Below, in pieces: positions 1-7,446 of a stretch of 42,124 nucleotides of DNA; within the stretch, counting starts at the first letter, position 1; each line of letters opens with the position of its first letter. The notes beneath the pieces were generated by a model that saw only the letters and a program-made list of their open reading frames with translations, did not search any database and was not told the origin of the DNA. This DNA is from a virus. Made by a program: the position numbers and the translations under genes. The DNA is taken from the IMG/VR virus record IMGVR_UViG_3300042554_001816, positions 1 through 42,124 of that record; one strand, given 5' to 3'.

Positions 1-2
1 CC

Positions 3-1538
3 GGCACCACCGCCAACAGCGAAACGGTGATCCGCTCGATTGATACGTTCTCAGGCTCATTGCTGGCACGCCTGAAGGTGATCCTGTCTCAGAGGATCGC
101 CAACCAGACATTCAGATACGAGCTGGCTGATTTGATTGGTGCGGCGCTGTCCTACACAATCAACAGCGCCACCAGTGTCACGGTTACTTTCCCCACCACC
201 AACCCGTTCACAGCGGCCAATGTCGGCCAGAGCGTGCGACTGTCGCAAATCACTGGCGCCGCTGGCATCCCAGGCCGCTATGCCATTGCCAGCGTCTCAG
301 GGCTCACAGTCACCTTCACCGTTGCAGCATGGCCGGCATCCGGTAGCGGCACCCTGACCCTGTACGGCTGGAACTACATCCAGTTGGAGTACAGCGGCAC
401 CACTGCGACCAATGCCAGCTTCGACGCACAGCGCCGCGGCTGGAACAGCGGCAACACCACCGCCACGATCAACACCACTGCATCGCCTGGCCATGTCGGG
501 CAGATCAACTTCGACGTATTCACGGTCGGATTCTCTGATGCGCTGGTGGCCAGTAACACCGGCTACCAGTGGACAAACCGAGCCAGCAGGATCGAGAACG
601 TCCCCGATCCTGAGACGGTGCTGTACCTGTTCATCGTGGTGCAGAACGGCAGCACTGCGCCGGCCAGCACCACAACACTGACGACTAGATTCATTCAGAT
701 TGAGGATCAGGGACGGCAGAAGATCCGTGTAGCGAGTAGCGATCCTGTTGGCAGCCATGCGCTGCCGGTGCAGGTGCTGGGCGGTGCGTTGGGCACGCAG
801 CCGGTGAGCGGCACCGTCACCGCCAACATCGGCACAGGCACCGTTGCAGCCGTCACCTCTGCCAACCTGGCGCTGCCGGGCATCATCGCGGATGTGGCCT
901 CAGCCGCGTTGACAACAACCACGACCACGGCGGCATTCACACCGACGTTTGGCACCAGCTACAGCGTCAGCATCCCGGTCACCGCCGTCACGGGCACCTC
1001 GCCAACGCTGGACGTGGCGATCGAAGAATCCGACGATTCGGGCGGTAACTGGTTCAAGGTCTACGACTTCCCGAGGATTACCGGCACGGGAATCTACCGC
1101 TCACCGCTGATCAGGATTGTCGGCAACCGGGTGCGCTACGTGCAAACCGTGGGCGGCACCACGCCATCGTTCACCAGGGCGATCAACCGCCTGCAGAACA
1201 GCAACAGCTCCGAAGCCGTGCGCCAGCTGATCGACCGCTCGATCGTGCTCACCACGCTCAACAGCACCACGCCAAGCCTCGATACCAGGGACGCAGGCAA
1301 CCGCGCCCAGCTGGTGGTGAACATCGGCGCTGCCACCACGGCACCAGCGCTCCAGATGGAGGGCTCCGACGACAATGGCGCCAGCTGGTACGCAATCGGC
1401 ACCCCGCTCACCGCTGTGGCCAGCTCCACGGTGCAGCTGACGGTGGTGGACATCAACGCTGCGCTGATGCGCGTCAGGGTGAGCACCGCCGGCTCAGGCG
1501 TCACCGCTGGCTACGTGATGATCAAGGCCCATGACTGA
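3..1538 (+). CDS. Virion structural protein, 5'-truncated by the window edge
   Basis: The frame is open to the left edge. A GTG at 27 is possible, but codons 3-26 also read sensibly and no ribosome binding site precedes it, so I treat the gene as partial. The protein is rich in Thr, Ser, Ala and Gly, as in beta-structured virion proteins. Two similar C-terminal blocks, around 'EESDDSGGNWFKVYDF' and 'EGSDDNGASWYAIGTP', look like a duplicated beta domain. It lies directly before the scaffold and capsid genes, so a head or neck surface role is likely (inference). Its exact function is unknown. Confidence 0.7.
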   Translation, partial: GTTANSETVIRSIDTFSGSLLARLKVILSQRIANQTFRYELADLIGAALSYTINSATSVTVTFPTTNPFTAANVGQSVRLSQITGAAGIPGRYAIASVSGLTVTFTVAAWPASGSGTLTLYGWNYIQLEYSGTTATNASFDAQRRGWNSGNTTATINTTASPGHVGQINFDVFTVGFSDALVASNTGYQWTNRASRIENVPDPETVLYLFIVVQNGSTAPASTTTLTTRFIQIEDQGRQKIRVASSDPVGSHALPVQVLGGALGTQPVSGTVTANIGTGTVAAVTSANLALPGIIADVASAALTTTTTTAAFTPTFGTSYSVSIPVTAVTGTSPTLDVAIEESDDSGGNWFKVYDFPRITGTGIYRSPLIRIVGNRVRYVQTVGGTTPSFTRAINRLQNSNSSEAVRQLIDRSIVLTTLNSTTPSLDTRDAGNRAQLVVNIGAATTAPALQMEGSDDNGASWYAIGTPLTAVASSTVQLTVVDINAALMRVRVSTAGSGVTAGYVMIKAHD

Positions 1539-1636
1539 TGGAGTACACACTGTTCTTTCCTGCTGATTCCAGCGGCTACGTGGAGCACCCGACCATCGGC
1601 GGTACTACAATCGTCTACCGTACTGTTAGTCTATAG
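1538..1636 (+). CDS. Small hypothetical protein (32 aa)
   Basis: The ATG overlaps the TGA of the upstream structural gene (TGATG), the same coupled arrangement used by many gene pairs in this window. The 32-residue product begins MEYTLFFPADSSGYVEHP and ends at a TAG at 1634-1636. It is not recognised. Support comes only from the overlap and the clean fit between neighbours, so it could be chance. Confidence 0.4.
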   Translation: MEYTLFFPADSSGYVEHPTIGGTTIVYRTVSL

Positions 1637-1657
1637 ACGTCTAAGTAGTACACAACC

Positions 1658-2368
1658 GTGCCCGAAGAACAGCAAGCAGTAGCCGCTCCCGTGGAGCCAA
1701 CTGCCCCTCAGCCTGTGGCTGGTAGCTCCGATCTGGCCGCCCAACTCGACGCACTTCGTGCGAAAAACCAAGAACTGATTGCCGAGCGCCGCAAAGACCG
1801 CGAAAACCGCGAAGCCCTCCAACAGCAACTCGACGAAATTCGCTCCGCTCAAGAACAAGCCAAAACCGCCAAACTTGCCGAATCCGGCGAATACCGAACC
1901 CTCTGGGAAGAAGCCCAGCAAACCGTCTCCGACCTCAAACAACAACTCGCCACCAAAGAATCCGAAGTCGAGCAAATCCGCCAAGGCTTCACCCAAGAAC
2001 AACTCCGCGCCAGTGCAATCGGCCAACTTTCCCAGTCCGGTGCATTGGCGCCCGATCAGCTGTATCGTCTATTGCAGGAGAACCTTCGCGCCAAAGACGG
2101 AAAGCCTGTGGCTTATGTCGGCGGCGTAGAAGTTCCGATTGGCGAATACATCGCCAACCTTAAAAACCCCGGCAGCGGCTACGAGCATCATTTTGCAGCC
2201 ACGAACCGCGCCGGCATGGGTGTAGCAGGTAGTGCCCGCTCCACCGCCCTCCCCGGCCAAGCCAACCCCTGGTCCAAGGACGGCTGGAACATCACTCAGC
2301 AAATGATGATGCTTTCCACCGACCCCGACAAAGCCAGGCTCCTCCGAGCCGAAGCCGGCCTCAACTAG
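1658..2368 (+). CDS. Scaffold-like capsid assembly protein
   Basis: The protein is 236 aa with a GTG start. The N-terminus is Pro/Ala rich. A long Glu/Gln/Lys/Arg-rich coiled coil follows at about residues 25-115 ('LDALRAKNQELIAERRKDR', 'LATKESEVEQIRQGF'). The C-terminal part, after about 120, looks more globular and includes 'GMGVAGSARSTALPGQANPW'. Phage scaffolding proteins are coiled-coil rich and encoded immediately upstream of the major capsid gene, as here. The role would be to nucleate and template procapsid assembly before leaving the shell. No separate prohead protease is visible nearby. Assignment rests on coiled coil plus position. Confidence 0.75.
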   Translation: MPEEQQAVAAPVEPTAPQPVAGSSDLAAQLDALRAKNQELIAERRKDRENREALQQQLDEIRSAQEQAKTAKLAESGEYRTLWEEAQQTVSDLKQQLATKESEVEQIRQGFTQEQLRASAIGQLSQSGALAPDQLYRLLQENLRAKDGKPVAYVGGVEVPIGEYIANLKNPGSGYEHHFAATNRAGMGVAGSARSTALPGQANPWSKDGWNITQQMMMLSTDPDKARLLRAEAGLN

Positions 2369-2414
2369 CCCCTGTGGGGCACCTCCCCAACCCTGACTCC
2401 ACTGGAGCTACCCC

Positions 2415-3527
2415 ATGTCTTCCTTTACCGGAAACTACGGTGCAACTTCGACGTTCCTGTCGAATCTTGTCACCCGCCCCGAATTCCTGCAGTACACGGC
2501 CGAGGGCATCTTCGAGCAATCGAAGTGGGTCCAGAGCGGCATTGTGCAGCGCAACGCTGCCCTTGACGCCCGTGCTGGCGGCACCCGCGTGCGCGTCCCC
2601 TTCTTTGACCCCATCGCCCCGACTGAAACCCAGATCCTCAGCAACAACACCTGGGGCGGCGGCAGCGGCTTCCTCGTTCCCCAGAACGTGACGGCTGACG
2701 AGCAGATCATGTCGATCCTGCACCGTGGCTTCGCCTACGCCGCTGACGACCTCAGCAAGCTGGGCTCTGGCGCCGATCCACTGGCCCACGTCCGCAACCA
2801 GCTGACCGCCGCCATCAACAAGCTGAAGACCGCCACCCTGGCAGCTCAACTGCTGGGCCTGTTCGGCGGCATCACCGGCGCTGGCGTGCTGGGCGCCAAC
2901 CAGACCAACCGGACGTTCGCTGGCGTCCCCGGCTCCATGACGGAAGCCAACTTCCTGAACGTGGCCAACGTGGTGGCCGCCAAGGCCAAGCTGGGTGAGC
3001 GGAGCGACAACCTCGACTCCATCGCCATGCACTCCAACGTGGCGCACTACCTGCAGCAAGTCGGGATGCTGACCTTCAGCACCTCGGCCCTCTCCACCGG
3101 CGGCTCCGTCGTCTGGGGCGGCGGCGGTGTTGGCGTGACTCAAACCGAGGCCGCCTATTTCGCCGGCCTGCGCGTGGTGATCGACGACCAGCTGACCTTC
3201 CTGACCGGCGGCACCTCCACCCACGTGGTGAAGTACCCCGTGTACATGTTCGCCTCCGGCGTCGTGTCCGAGGGCATCCAGCAGGATCTGCGTCTGGCCG
3301 CCGACCGCAACATCCTCTCCATGCAGGATGTGCTGGCCGTGGATTACCACTACGGCTACCACGTCACTGGTACCAAGTGGAACGTTGCCGGCGACAACCC
3401 GACCAACGCTGCCACCACCGGCAACCTGGGCGACACCGCCAGCTGGAGCCTCGTCTACAGCGCCGCCAAACAGGTGCCCATCTGCCGCCTGCTGGTCAAC
3501 ACGCCGTTTGATACTACTGCATACTGA
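2415..3527 (+). CDS. Major capsid protein
   Basis: The protein is 370 aa and begins MSSFTGNYGATSTFLSN. It lies directly downstream of the scaffold-like gene and is followed by a strong terminator. The N-terminal region 'SGIVQRNAALDARAGGTRVRVPFFDP' fits phage coat proteins with an N-arm followed by the HK97-type fold. The central region ('DAIAMHSNVAHYL'-like 'LDSIAMHSNVAHYLQQ' and 'GLRVVIDDQLTF') matches the conserved substrate-like core of this coat family. It forms the icosahedral shell around the packaged DNA. Position, size and recognisable motifs make this one of the safer calls. Confidence 0.88.
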   Translation: MSSFTGNYGATSTFLSNLVTRPEFLQYTAEGIFEQSKWVQSGIVQRNAALDARAGGTRVRVPFFDPIAPTETQILSNNTWGGGSGFLVPQNVTADEQIMSILHRGFAYAADDLSKLGSGADPLAHVRNQLTAAINKLKTATLAAQLLGLFGGITGAGVLGANQTNRTFAGVPGSMTEANFLNVANVVAAKAKLGERSDNLDSIAMHSNVAHYLQQVGMLTFSTSALSTGGSVVWGGGGVGVTQTEAAYFAGLRVVIDDQLTFLTGGTSTHVVKYPVYMFASGVVSEGIQQDLRLAADRNILSMQDVLAVDYHYGYHVTGTKWNVAGDNPTNAATTGNLGDTASWSLVYSAAKQVPICRLLVNTPFDTTAY

Positions 3528-3552
3528 TTTATCAGTACAGCGGTACAAATAT

Positions 3553-3577
3553 GGCCCCCATTACGGGGGCCTTTTTT
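3553..3577 (+). terminator. Rho-independent terminator after the capsid gene
   Basis: A perfect 7-bp stem GGCCCCC/GGGGGCC with loop ATTAC is followed by six T residues. It lies 25 bases after the capsid stop codon and would end the abundant capsid transcript. Confidence 0.9.
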
Positions 3578-3581
3578 ATTA

Positions 3582-3863
3582 TCAAAGCCCGCCTACTCGA
3601 ATCCTCTCCTGCAACTCAAACACTTCCGGCGTATTCATCGTCATCTTGTAAGACTGCAGGAACAACTGCGTTACCACAGCAAGGCTGACCTGGAGCCGCG
3701 TAGAAATCTCCTGCGTACCCAGCCCCTCCTCACTCTGCAGCCGCCGCACCTCCAGCGCCACCTCCTCCAACTTCCTCACTGCATTACCAGGCAATGCAGA
3801 ATTTTCTTTCTGGGCCTCGGCTTCTACGCTGGCCTCAGTTGACTTGCGAGCGGGCATGAGCAT
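3582..3863 (-). CDS. Small HTH-like protein antisense to the head operon
   Basis: The protein is 93 aa (91 aa from the second ATG at 3857). A likely helix-turn-helix spans about residues 45-70 ('GTQEISTRLQVSLAVVTQL'), preceded by an acidic/basic helix. It is the only minus-strand gene in the 20-kb head and tail block. It converges on the capsid terminator, which may serve both directions. Its start overlaps the start of the divergent + gene at 3862, so no promoter space separates them. A DNA-binding regulatory role, or a displaced terminase-small-subunit-like fold, is possible; neither is proven. Confidence 0.6.
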   Translation of the reverse strand: MLMPARKSTEASVEAEAQKENSALPGNAVRKLEEVALEVRRLQSEEGLGTQEISTRLQVSLAVVTQLFLQSYKMTMNTPEVFELQERIRVGGL

Positions 3864-4041
3864 GGTACGTCTCTACGTGTTACAGGATAGTCGCCACTGG
3901 CACGAGGATGTCCCCTACGGCCAACACCTAGAACGCGCCGCCGACATCGAACTGGAGGGCGGCACCGTCTATCACGCCAGCATCCTGCCCAAAACAAGCA
4001 CCCGCCCCACGCGCAGTAGACTCAAACAAAGGCTTTATTGA
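3862..4041 (+). CDS. Small hypothetical protein in the neck region (59 aa)
   Basis: Candidate starts are ATG at 3856 or 3862. From 3862 the product begins MVRLYVLQDSRHWHEDVPYG and has a basic C-terminus. It overlaps the next gene's TTG start by four bases, consistent with translational coupling. It lies between capsid and neck genes, where small head or connector accessory proteins are common. The family is not recognised. Confidence 0.5.
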   Translation: MVRLYVLQDSRHWHEDVPYGQHLERAADIELEGGTVYHASILPKTSTRPTRSRLKQRLY

Positions 4042-4574
4042 CCGTGCCTGCAGTCGTTGACGCCACTCTTAGCGGAGCCTCGGCTAACAGCTACGTAACG
4101 CTGGCTGCTGCCGATACCTACTTCGAGACCGTCCCCGACAGCAGCGACTGGATCGACAAAAGCACCGACGCCAAAAACCGCGCCCTCATCTCCGCCACCC
4201 GCTGGATCGACGGCCTCAGCTTCTACGGCGACCGCTGCACCACCACCCAAGCCCTGAAGTGGCCCCGCGACAACTACACCGTCGACGGCGTTGACCTCGC
4301 CTGCACCCTGATCCCCGAAGGTATCAAGGTTGCTACCTACGAACTCGCCCGCGCCCTCGCCAACGACACCAACGCCATCACCGGCAGCACTGGCACAACC
4401 GGCATCTACGACGAAGTGCAACTAGGCGACCTCCAGGTCAAGTACAAATCCAGCTCCACCACCTCCGGTGTCATCAACAACGTCTTTGACGTCTACCCCT
4501 GGCTCCAGTCCTACCTCGGCTCTTACTGCATGGGCGGCGCTAGCAACCACGCCGTTCGCCTATTCAGAGGTTGA
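4038..4574 (+). CDS. Head-tail connector (adaptor) protein
   Basis: The protein is 178 aa. A TTG start at 4038 overlaps the upstream stop and follows AAAGG by five bases; GTG at 4044 is the alternative. The N-terminal motif 'LSGASANSYVTLAAADTYFE' is characteristic of a widespread phage neck family often annotated 'DnaT-like', found just after the capsid gene. The C-terminal half 'PEGIKVATYELARALAN' resembles gp6/gp15-type adaptor helices. It would bind below the portal and join head to tail. Downstream genes follow the usual adaptor, stopper, completion, terminator order. Confidence 0.75.
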   Translation: MTVPAVVDATLSGASANSYVTLAAADTYFETVPDSSDWIDKSTDAKNRALISATRWIDGLSFYGDRCTTTQALKWPRDNYTVDGVDLACTLIPEGIKVATYELARALANDTNAITGSTGTTGIYDEVQLGDLQVKYKSSSTTSGVINNVFDVYPWLQSYLGSYCMGGASNHAVRLFRG

Positions 4575-4575
4575 C

Positions 4576-4953
4576 ATGAGCCTCGTAGACGACACCTTCG
4601 CCGCCCTTCCCACCGCACTACTAGCGGACTGGGGCCAACCGCTGACGTTCATCAAAACCTCCACCCCCCGCGACTACAACCCCACGACTGGGACCGTCAA
4701 CGGCGCCGACGTATCTATCACCGTTCGCGGCCTCATCACAAATCTCAACTCACGCGAATCCGAAGGTCTCTACCAAACCACCGACCTCCGCATCATCATT
4801 GGTGCCACCGAACTCAACGGGTACTACCCCACCGAAGCCGACCGCATCCAATACCCCCAAGCTGGAGCAACCCGCGAGGCCAAAATCCTCTCCGTCACCA
4901 GCTATCGCGGCGACAACCCCATCTACCACACCCTCATCGTGAGGCCCCAGTAA
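4576..4953 (+). CDS. Head-closure (stopper) protein
   Basis: The ATG at 4576, one base after the previous stop, gives 125 aa beginning MSLVDDTFAALPTALLADWG. Features are 'PLTFIKTSTPRDYNPTTGTV' and a beta-rich C-terminus with 'GATREAKILSVTSYRGDNP', typical of small head-closure proteins that plug the connector after packaging. Second place in the neck gene order supports this. A longer frame opening upstream at 4468 is rejected because it overlaps the preceding gene by 107 bases. Confidence 0.65.
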   Translation: MSLVDDTFAALPTALLADWGQPLTFIKTSTPRDYNPTTGTVNGADVSITVRGLITNLNSRESEGLYQTTDLRIIIGATELNGYYPTEADRIQYPQAGATREAKILSVTSYRGDNPIYHTLIVRPQ

Positions 4954-5495
4954 TGGCCCGCAACGAGCTTCAGCGACTCGCCCAAAACATAGACCGTTTT
5001 GCTGTCGCAGCATTTAGTCGCGGACCAGCGGCCGCCGCAGAAAAAGTGGTCGTCGACTTACAAAAAGCGGGCCCAGTATGGACGGGACGTTTTGCAAATT
5101 CGTGGCAAATTGCCAGCGAAAGCCGCGTAACAGCTGGCACTGGAGCACCCGGACAGCCTCGACCAATCGGTGCTCCTCTACTTAGCGGCCGCGAACTACT
5201 GTTCAAACCTGTCATTAAGTACACCATATCTAATTTTGCTACCGGGCCCCAAGGTCCGTATGCACTACAAGCAATGGATTTAGAGCCCGGAGTATTTATC
5301 AATCCAGGAAGTAACCCCTTGAAACCAACCGAACGAGGTGTCCGTACAAGCGGCATTCGAGGCAATCTAACGGGCACACAGGGCCCCAATAGAATTACCG
5401 CACCACTCGACTGGTTCACTACATATGTACGCGGCGGGGTTATTGACCGCACGGTACGTGTAAGTTTTGACCAAGCTACACGGGGAATCCTATGA
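4953..5495 (+). CDS. HK97 gp10-like tail completion/neck protein
   Basis: The protein is 180 aa; its ATG overlaps the upstream TAA (TAATG). The 'LQKAGPVWTGRFANSWQI' segment near residues 33-50 is the classic gp10-like signature, where a helix precedes a Pro-x-x-TG-x-x-x-x-S turn. Proteins of this family complete the neck or tail end so that head and tail can join. Codons here are less C-rich (aaa, gta, act) than in flanking neck genes, a mild sign of separate origin. Confidence 0.72.
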   Translation: MARNELQRLAQNIDRFAVAAFSRGPAAAAEKVVVDLQKAGPVWTGRFANSWQIASESRVTAGTGAPGQPRPIGAPLLSGRELLFKPVIKYTISNFATGPQGPYALQAMDLEPGVFINPGSNPLKPTERGVRTSGIRGNLTGTQGPNRITAPLDWFTTYVRGGVIDRTVRVSFDQATRGIL

Positions 5496-5923
5496 ACTAC
5501 CAAGCCATTCGCGCCGCCGTCGAAAACCCGCTGCTTTCCGCGTTCGGATCGCTGGTGCCCGCAGTACCCGTCTACTTCGACAACATCACAGCCGCCCCAG
5601 CTAACTCCACCACCGAGTACGTCCGCGTCAATGTTACTTTCGGCGCTACCAACGATCCCACGCTTACCTCCAGCGTGGACAACGCGCGTGGCGCCGTTGT
5701 TATCCGCATTTTCACGGAAAAAGGTCGCGGCCCCGCCCGCACCCAAGCTCTTGTAACCACCGCTGTAGATGTACTTGAAACATTGAACGCCACCGGCAAA
5801 CCCGCCACCGGCGTATTCTTTCGCATTGGAACTATCGACGGCCCAACATTCTCCAGTACAGAAGACTCCCCGCATTTTGTGGGCCGTATCGAAACCTCCT
5901 ACGTCGCCACAGTGTTGACGTAG
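5492..5923 (+). CDS. Tail terminator protein
   Basis: The protein is 143 aa, starting within an ATGA overlap. It begins MNYQAIRAAVENPLLSAFG and continues with beta-rich 'TEYVRVNVTFGATNDPTL' and 'ARGAVVIRIFTEKGRGPART', then a helix. This pattern and size fit gpU-like tail terminators, which cap the tail tube at the head-proximal end and fix its length. It is the last neck gene before the tail tube gene. Confidence 0.72.
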   Translation: MNYQAIRAAVENPLLSAFGSLVPAVPVYFDNITAAPANSTTEYVRVNVTFGATNDPTLTSSVDNARGAVVIRIFTEKGRGPARTQALVTTAVDVLETLNATGKPATGVFFRIGTIDGPTFSSTEDSPHFVGRIETSYVATVLT

Positions 5924-5960
5924 ATCAGATTTCACACAGGCGCTAACCTGTATTAAGCCG

Positions 5961-5990
5961 GGCAGTGCCCGCCCCGAACCCTGCCTTTTT
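5961..5990 (+). terminator. Weak terminator-like hairpin before the tail tube gene
   Basis: GGCAG (5961-5965) can pair with CTGCC (5981-5985), followed by five T residues. The stem is only 5 bp with a 15-base loop, so it may be a weak or read-through terminator that adjusts tail tube expression. Confidence 0.3.
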
Positions 5991-6001
5991 GGTACGCCCC
6001 T

Positions 6002-6772
6002 ATGGCCACCACCGTTCTGTCCGGCACGTCCGGCGCCCTCTACTACAAACCCGCCGGCACCACTGCTGCCTTCGGTCCTTCTGACGTCACCGTCGCTGGT
6101 GCAATCCTCAACGTCGGCAGCTTTTTCAACTTCAAAGTTGGCGATCCGGTCAAATTTCGCGTGGTCAACCAAGCCGGCGGCACCGCTACCGGCACCCTTC
6201 CCGCCGGCATCACGGCTGGCACCACCTACTACGTGATCGGCTACACGGCCGCCACCGGTGCCCTCACGGTTTCCTCAACCCTTGGCGGCTCGGTCATTAC
6301 GATCACCACCCAAGGCACGGCAGTCAGCCCGAACAAATTCGAGGCTTACTACGCCGACTTCGCTGTAGTGGGCCAAGTCCGCAGCTGGAACTTCGACATC
6401 AGCCGCGCTGAAATCGACGTCACCACCATCGGCCAAACCCCCGGTCAGTACGTCCCTTTCCGCAACTACATCTCCGGTTTCGGTGACGGCAACGGTACTT
6501 GCACCGTGTACATGGCCGACGACGACTTCGCCGTGGCCAACCGCATGGTGGAAGACGTGCTCCAGCGCCAGCAGGGCGGTGCAGCCTTCAAGCTGTACAC
6601 CAACCGCATCATCAGCGGCGGCACCGTTGATGAAACCAAGAGCCGCTCCATCACGCTGGAGGCCATCCTCACTAGCGCCGCCCTCTCGGTGGACCCCGAC
6701 AACGCCCAGAGCATCGACATCGCCTTCCGCCCCGCCACCACCCCCACCTTCGACTTTCTGACCACCGCCTGA
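6002..6772 (+). CDS. Major tail (tube) protein
   Basis: The protein is 256 aa, beginning MATTVLSGTSGALYYKPAG, and is beta-rich. The 'VVGQVRSWNFDISRAEIDVTT' segment (about residues 122-142) is the conserved tail-tube motif in which a strand is followed by 'ei.DvTt'. An inserted Gly/Thr-rich domain at about 40-110 ('GDPVKFRVVNQAGG') looks like an extra surface domain. Monomers would stack as hexameric rings around the tape measure. It sits between the tail terminator and the tail chaperones, with a strong terminator right after it. Confidence 0.85.
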   Translation: MATTVLSGTSGALYYKPAGTTAAFGPSDVTVAGAILNVGSFFNFKVGDPVKFRVVNQAGGTATGTLPAGITAGTTYYVIGYTAATGALTVSSTLGGSVITITTQGTAVSPNKFEAYYADFAVVGQVRSWNFDISRAEIDVTTIGQTPGQYVPFRNYISGFGDGNGTCTVYMADDDFAVANRMVEDVLQRQQGGAAFKLYTNRIISGGTVDETKSRSITLEAILTSAALSVDPDNAQSIDIAFRPATTPTFDFLTTA

Positions 6773-6800
6773 TAATCTGCTGGCGCAGTCAGATTCAGCA

Positions 6801-6827
6801 CCCCGGCCTTCCCGCCGGGGTTTTTTA
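6801..6827 (+). terminator. Rho-independent terminator after the tail tube gene
   Basis: A perfect 7-bp stem CCCCGGC/GCCGGGG with loop CTTCCC is followed by TTTTTTATTT. It lies about 28 bases after the stop codon of the tail tube gene. Confidence 0.9.
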
Positions 6828-6839
6828 TTTCTAGTCCGC

Positions 6840-6845
6840 TACACT
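6840..6845 (+). promoter_or_regulatory. Candidate -10 box TACACT for the tail chaperone gene
   Basis: TACACT lies 22 bases before the ATG at 6868, just after a terminator, within CTAGTCCGCTACACT. A nearly identical arrangement (CTAGTACAGCTACACT, same distance to ATG) precedes the holin-like gene. No -35 box is evident. Confidence 0.45.
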
Positions 6846-6867
6846 AGACCAAGAACACCCAACCTCT

Positions 6868-7209
6868 ATGCCCGTTCCAGTCCGCGCCATTGACCGCCTT
6901 AAGAAGGCCGCCAACCTGGAGCCCACCAAAAAGACGATCGAACTTTCCGATGGCAGCGAGTTCGAGATGTGGGTGACGCCGCTGACGATGGCCGAGCGCG
7001 AACGCGCTCAAAAGCAGGCCAAGTCTGACGACGCCAACGCTTTCGCCCTTCAACTCCTCATTACCAAAGCCCTCGACGAATCTGGCGCCAAGCTTTTCAG
7101 CGCCGGCGAAATCGACGTCCTGAAGAACGAGGTCAAGGACAAAGACCTCCAGACCCTGATGCTGGCCATCCTGACCGACGACGCCGAGCCCATCGACCCA
7201 AAGCCCTGA
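6868..7209 (+). CDS. G: Tail assembly chaperone, short form (lambda G-like)
   Basis: The protein is 113 aa, beginning MPVPVRAIDRLKKAANLEP; the centre holds 'EFEMWVTPLTMAERERAQKQ'. Genes between tail tube and tape measure in siphoviruses encode a chaperone pair, a short protein and a frameshifted longer form, that wraps the tape measure while the tube polymerises. This gene has exactly that position and size. It ends ...PIDPKP at TGA 7207-7209, immediately after a canonical -1 slippery heptamer. Confidence 0.85.
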   Translation: MPVPVRAIDRLKKAANLEPTKKTIELSDGSEFEMWVTPLTMAERERAQKQAKSDDANAFALQLLITKALDESGAKLFSAGEIDVLKNEVKDKDLQTLMLAILTDDAEPIDPKP

Positions 7210-7394
7210 GCGCCGAACTCCGCAAAGACAACTGGCTCATGCTCCAATTCGGCGTGGCCAAAGAGCTGGGCCTGAGTCTGAGTGAAGTCCGCAACACCAT
7301 GACCGCCGAAGAACTCCTCGGCTGGAGCGCCTACTTCAGCATCCTCAACGAGGACCAGCAAAGGGAGATCGACAACGCCAAACGCCGCCGCTAA
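6868..7394 (+). CDS. GT: Frameshifted tail assembly chaperone (G-T fusion)
   Basis: A -1 ribosomal shift at CCCAAAG (7197-7203) fuses the short chaperone to a second frame that runs to TAA at 7392-7394. The added tail reads ALSAELRKDNWLMLQFGV..., then 'MTAEELLGWSAYFSILNED' and ends AKRRR. The 'GWSAYFSI' segment is typical of the T part of lambda G-T and its homologues. The second frame has no good start of its own and is otherwise perfectly coding. The ratio of the two forms controls tape-measure loading. The TAA lies in the loop of a terminator hairpin. Confidence 0.85.
7197..7203 (+). other. Programmed -1 frameshift site CCCAAAG
   Basis: The zero-frame codons are CCA AAG (7198-7203), preceded by the C of GAC. 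Slippage by one base re-pairs them as CCC AAA, fitting the X-XXY-YYZ rule and mirroring lambda's GGGAAAG. It lies two codons before the zero-frame stop. Confidence 0.85.
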
Positions 7395-7408
7395 CCCGGC
7401 GGCTTTTT
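7384..7408 (+). terminator. Terminator overlapping the end of the G-T gene
   Basis: A perfect stem GCCGCCG/CGGCGGC with loop CTAACC is followed by five T residues. The stop codon of the frameshifted product lies inside the loop, so translation of the fusion could interfere with hairpin formation. Confidence 0.75.
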
Positions 7409-7446
7409 ACGGCGTAAACTAAGGTACCAGAGTGTGACGCAGCGCC

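Noticed and set aside
2361-3548. A 395-aa open frame on the minus strand across the capsid gene
   Set aside because: It is the shadow of the capsid gene: low-complexity Gly/His/Val composition, no recognisable motif, and complete overlap with a well-supported gene.
4970-6172. A 400-aa minus-strand open frame over the neck genes
   Set aside because: It covers three coupled, family-matching neck genes and has no motif of its own.
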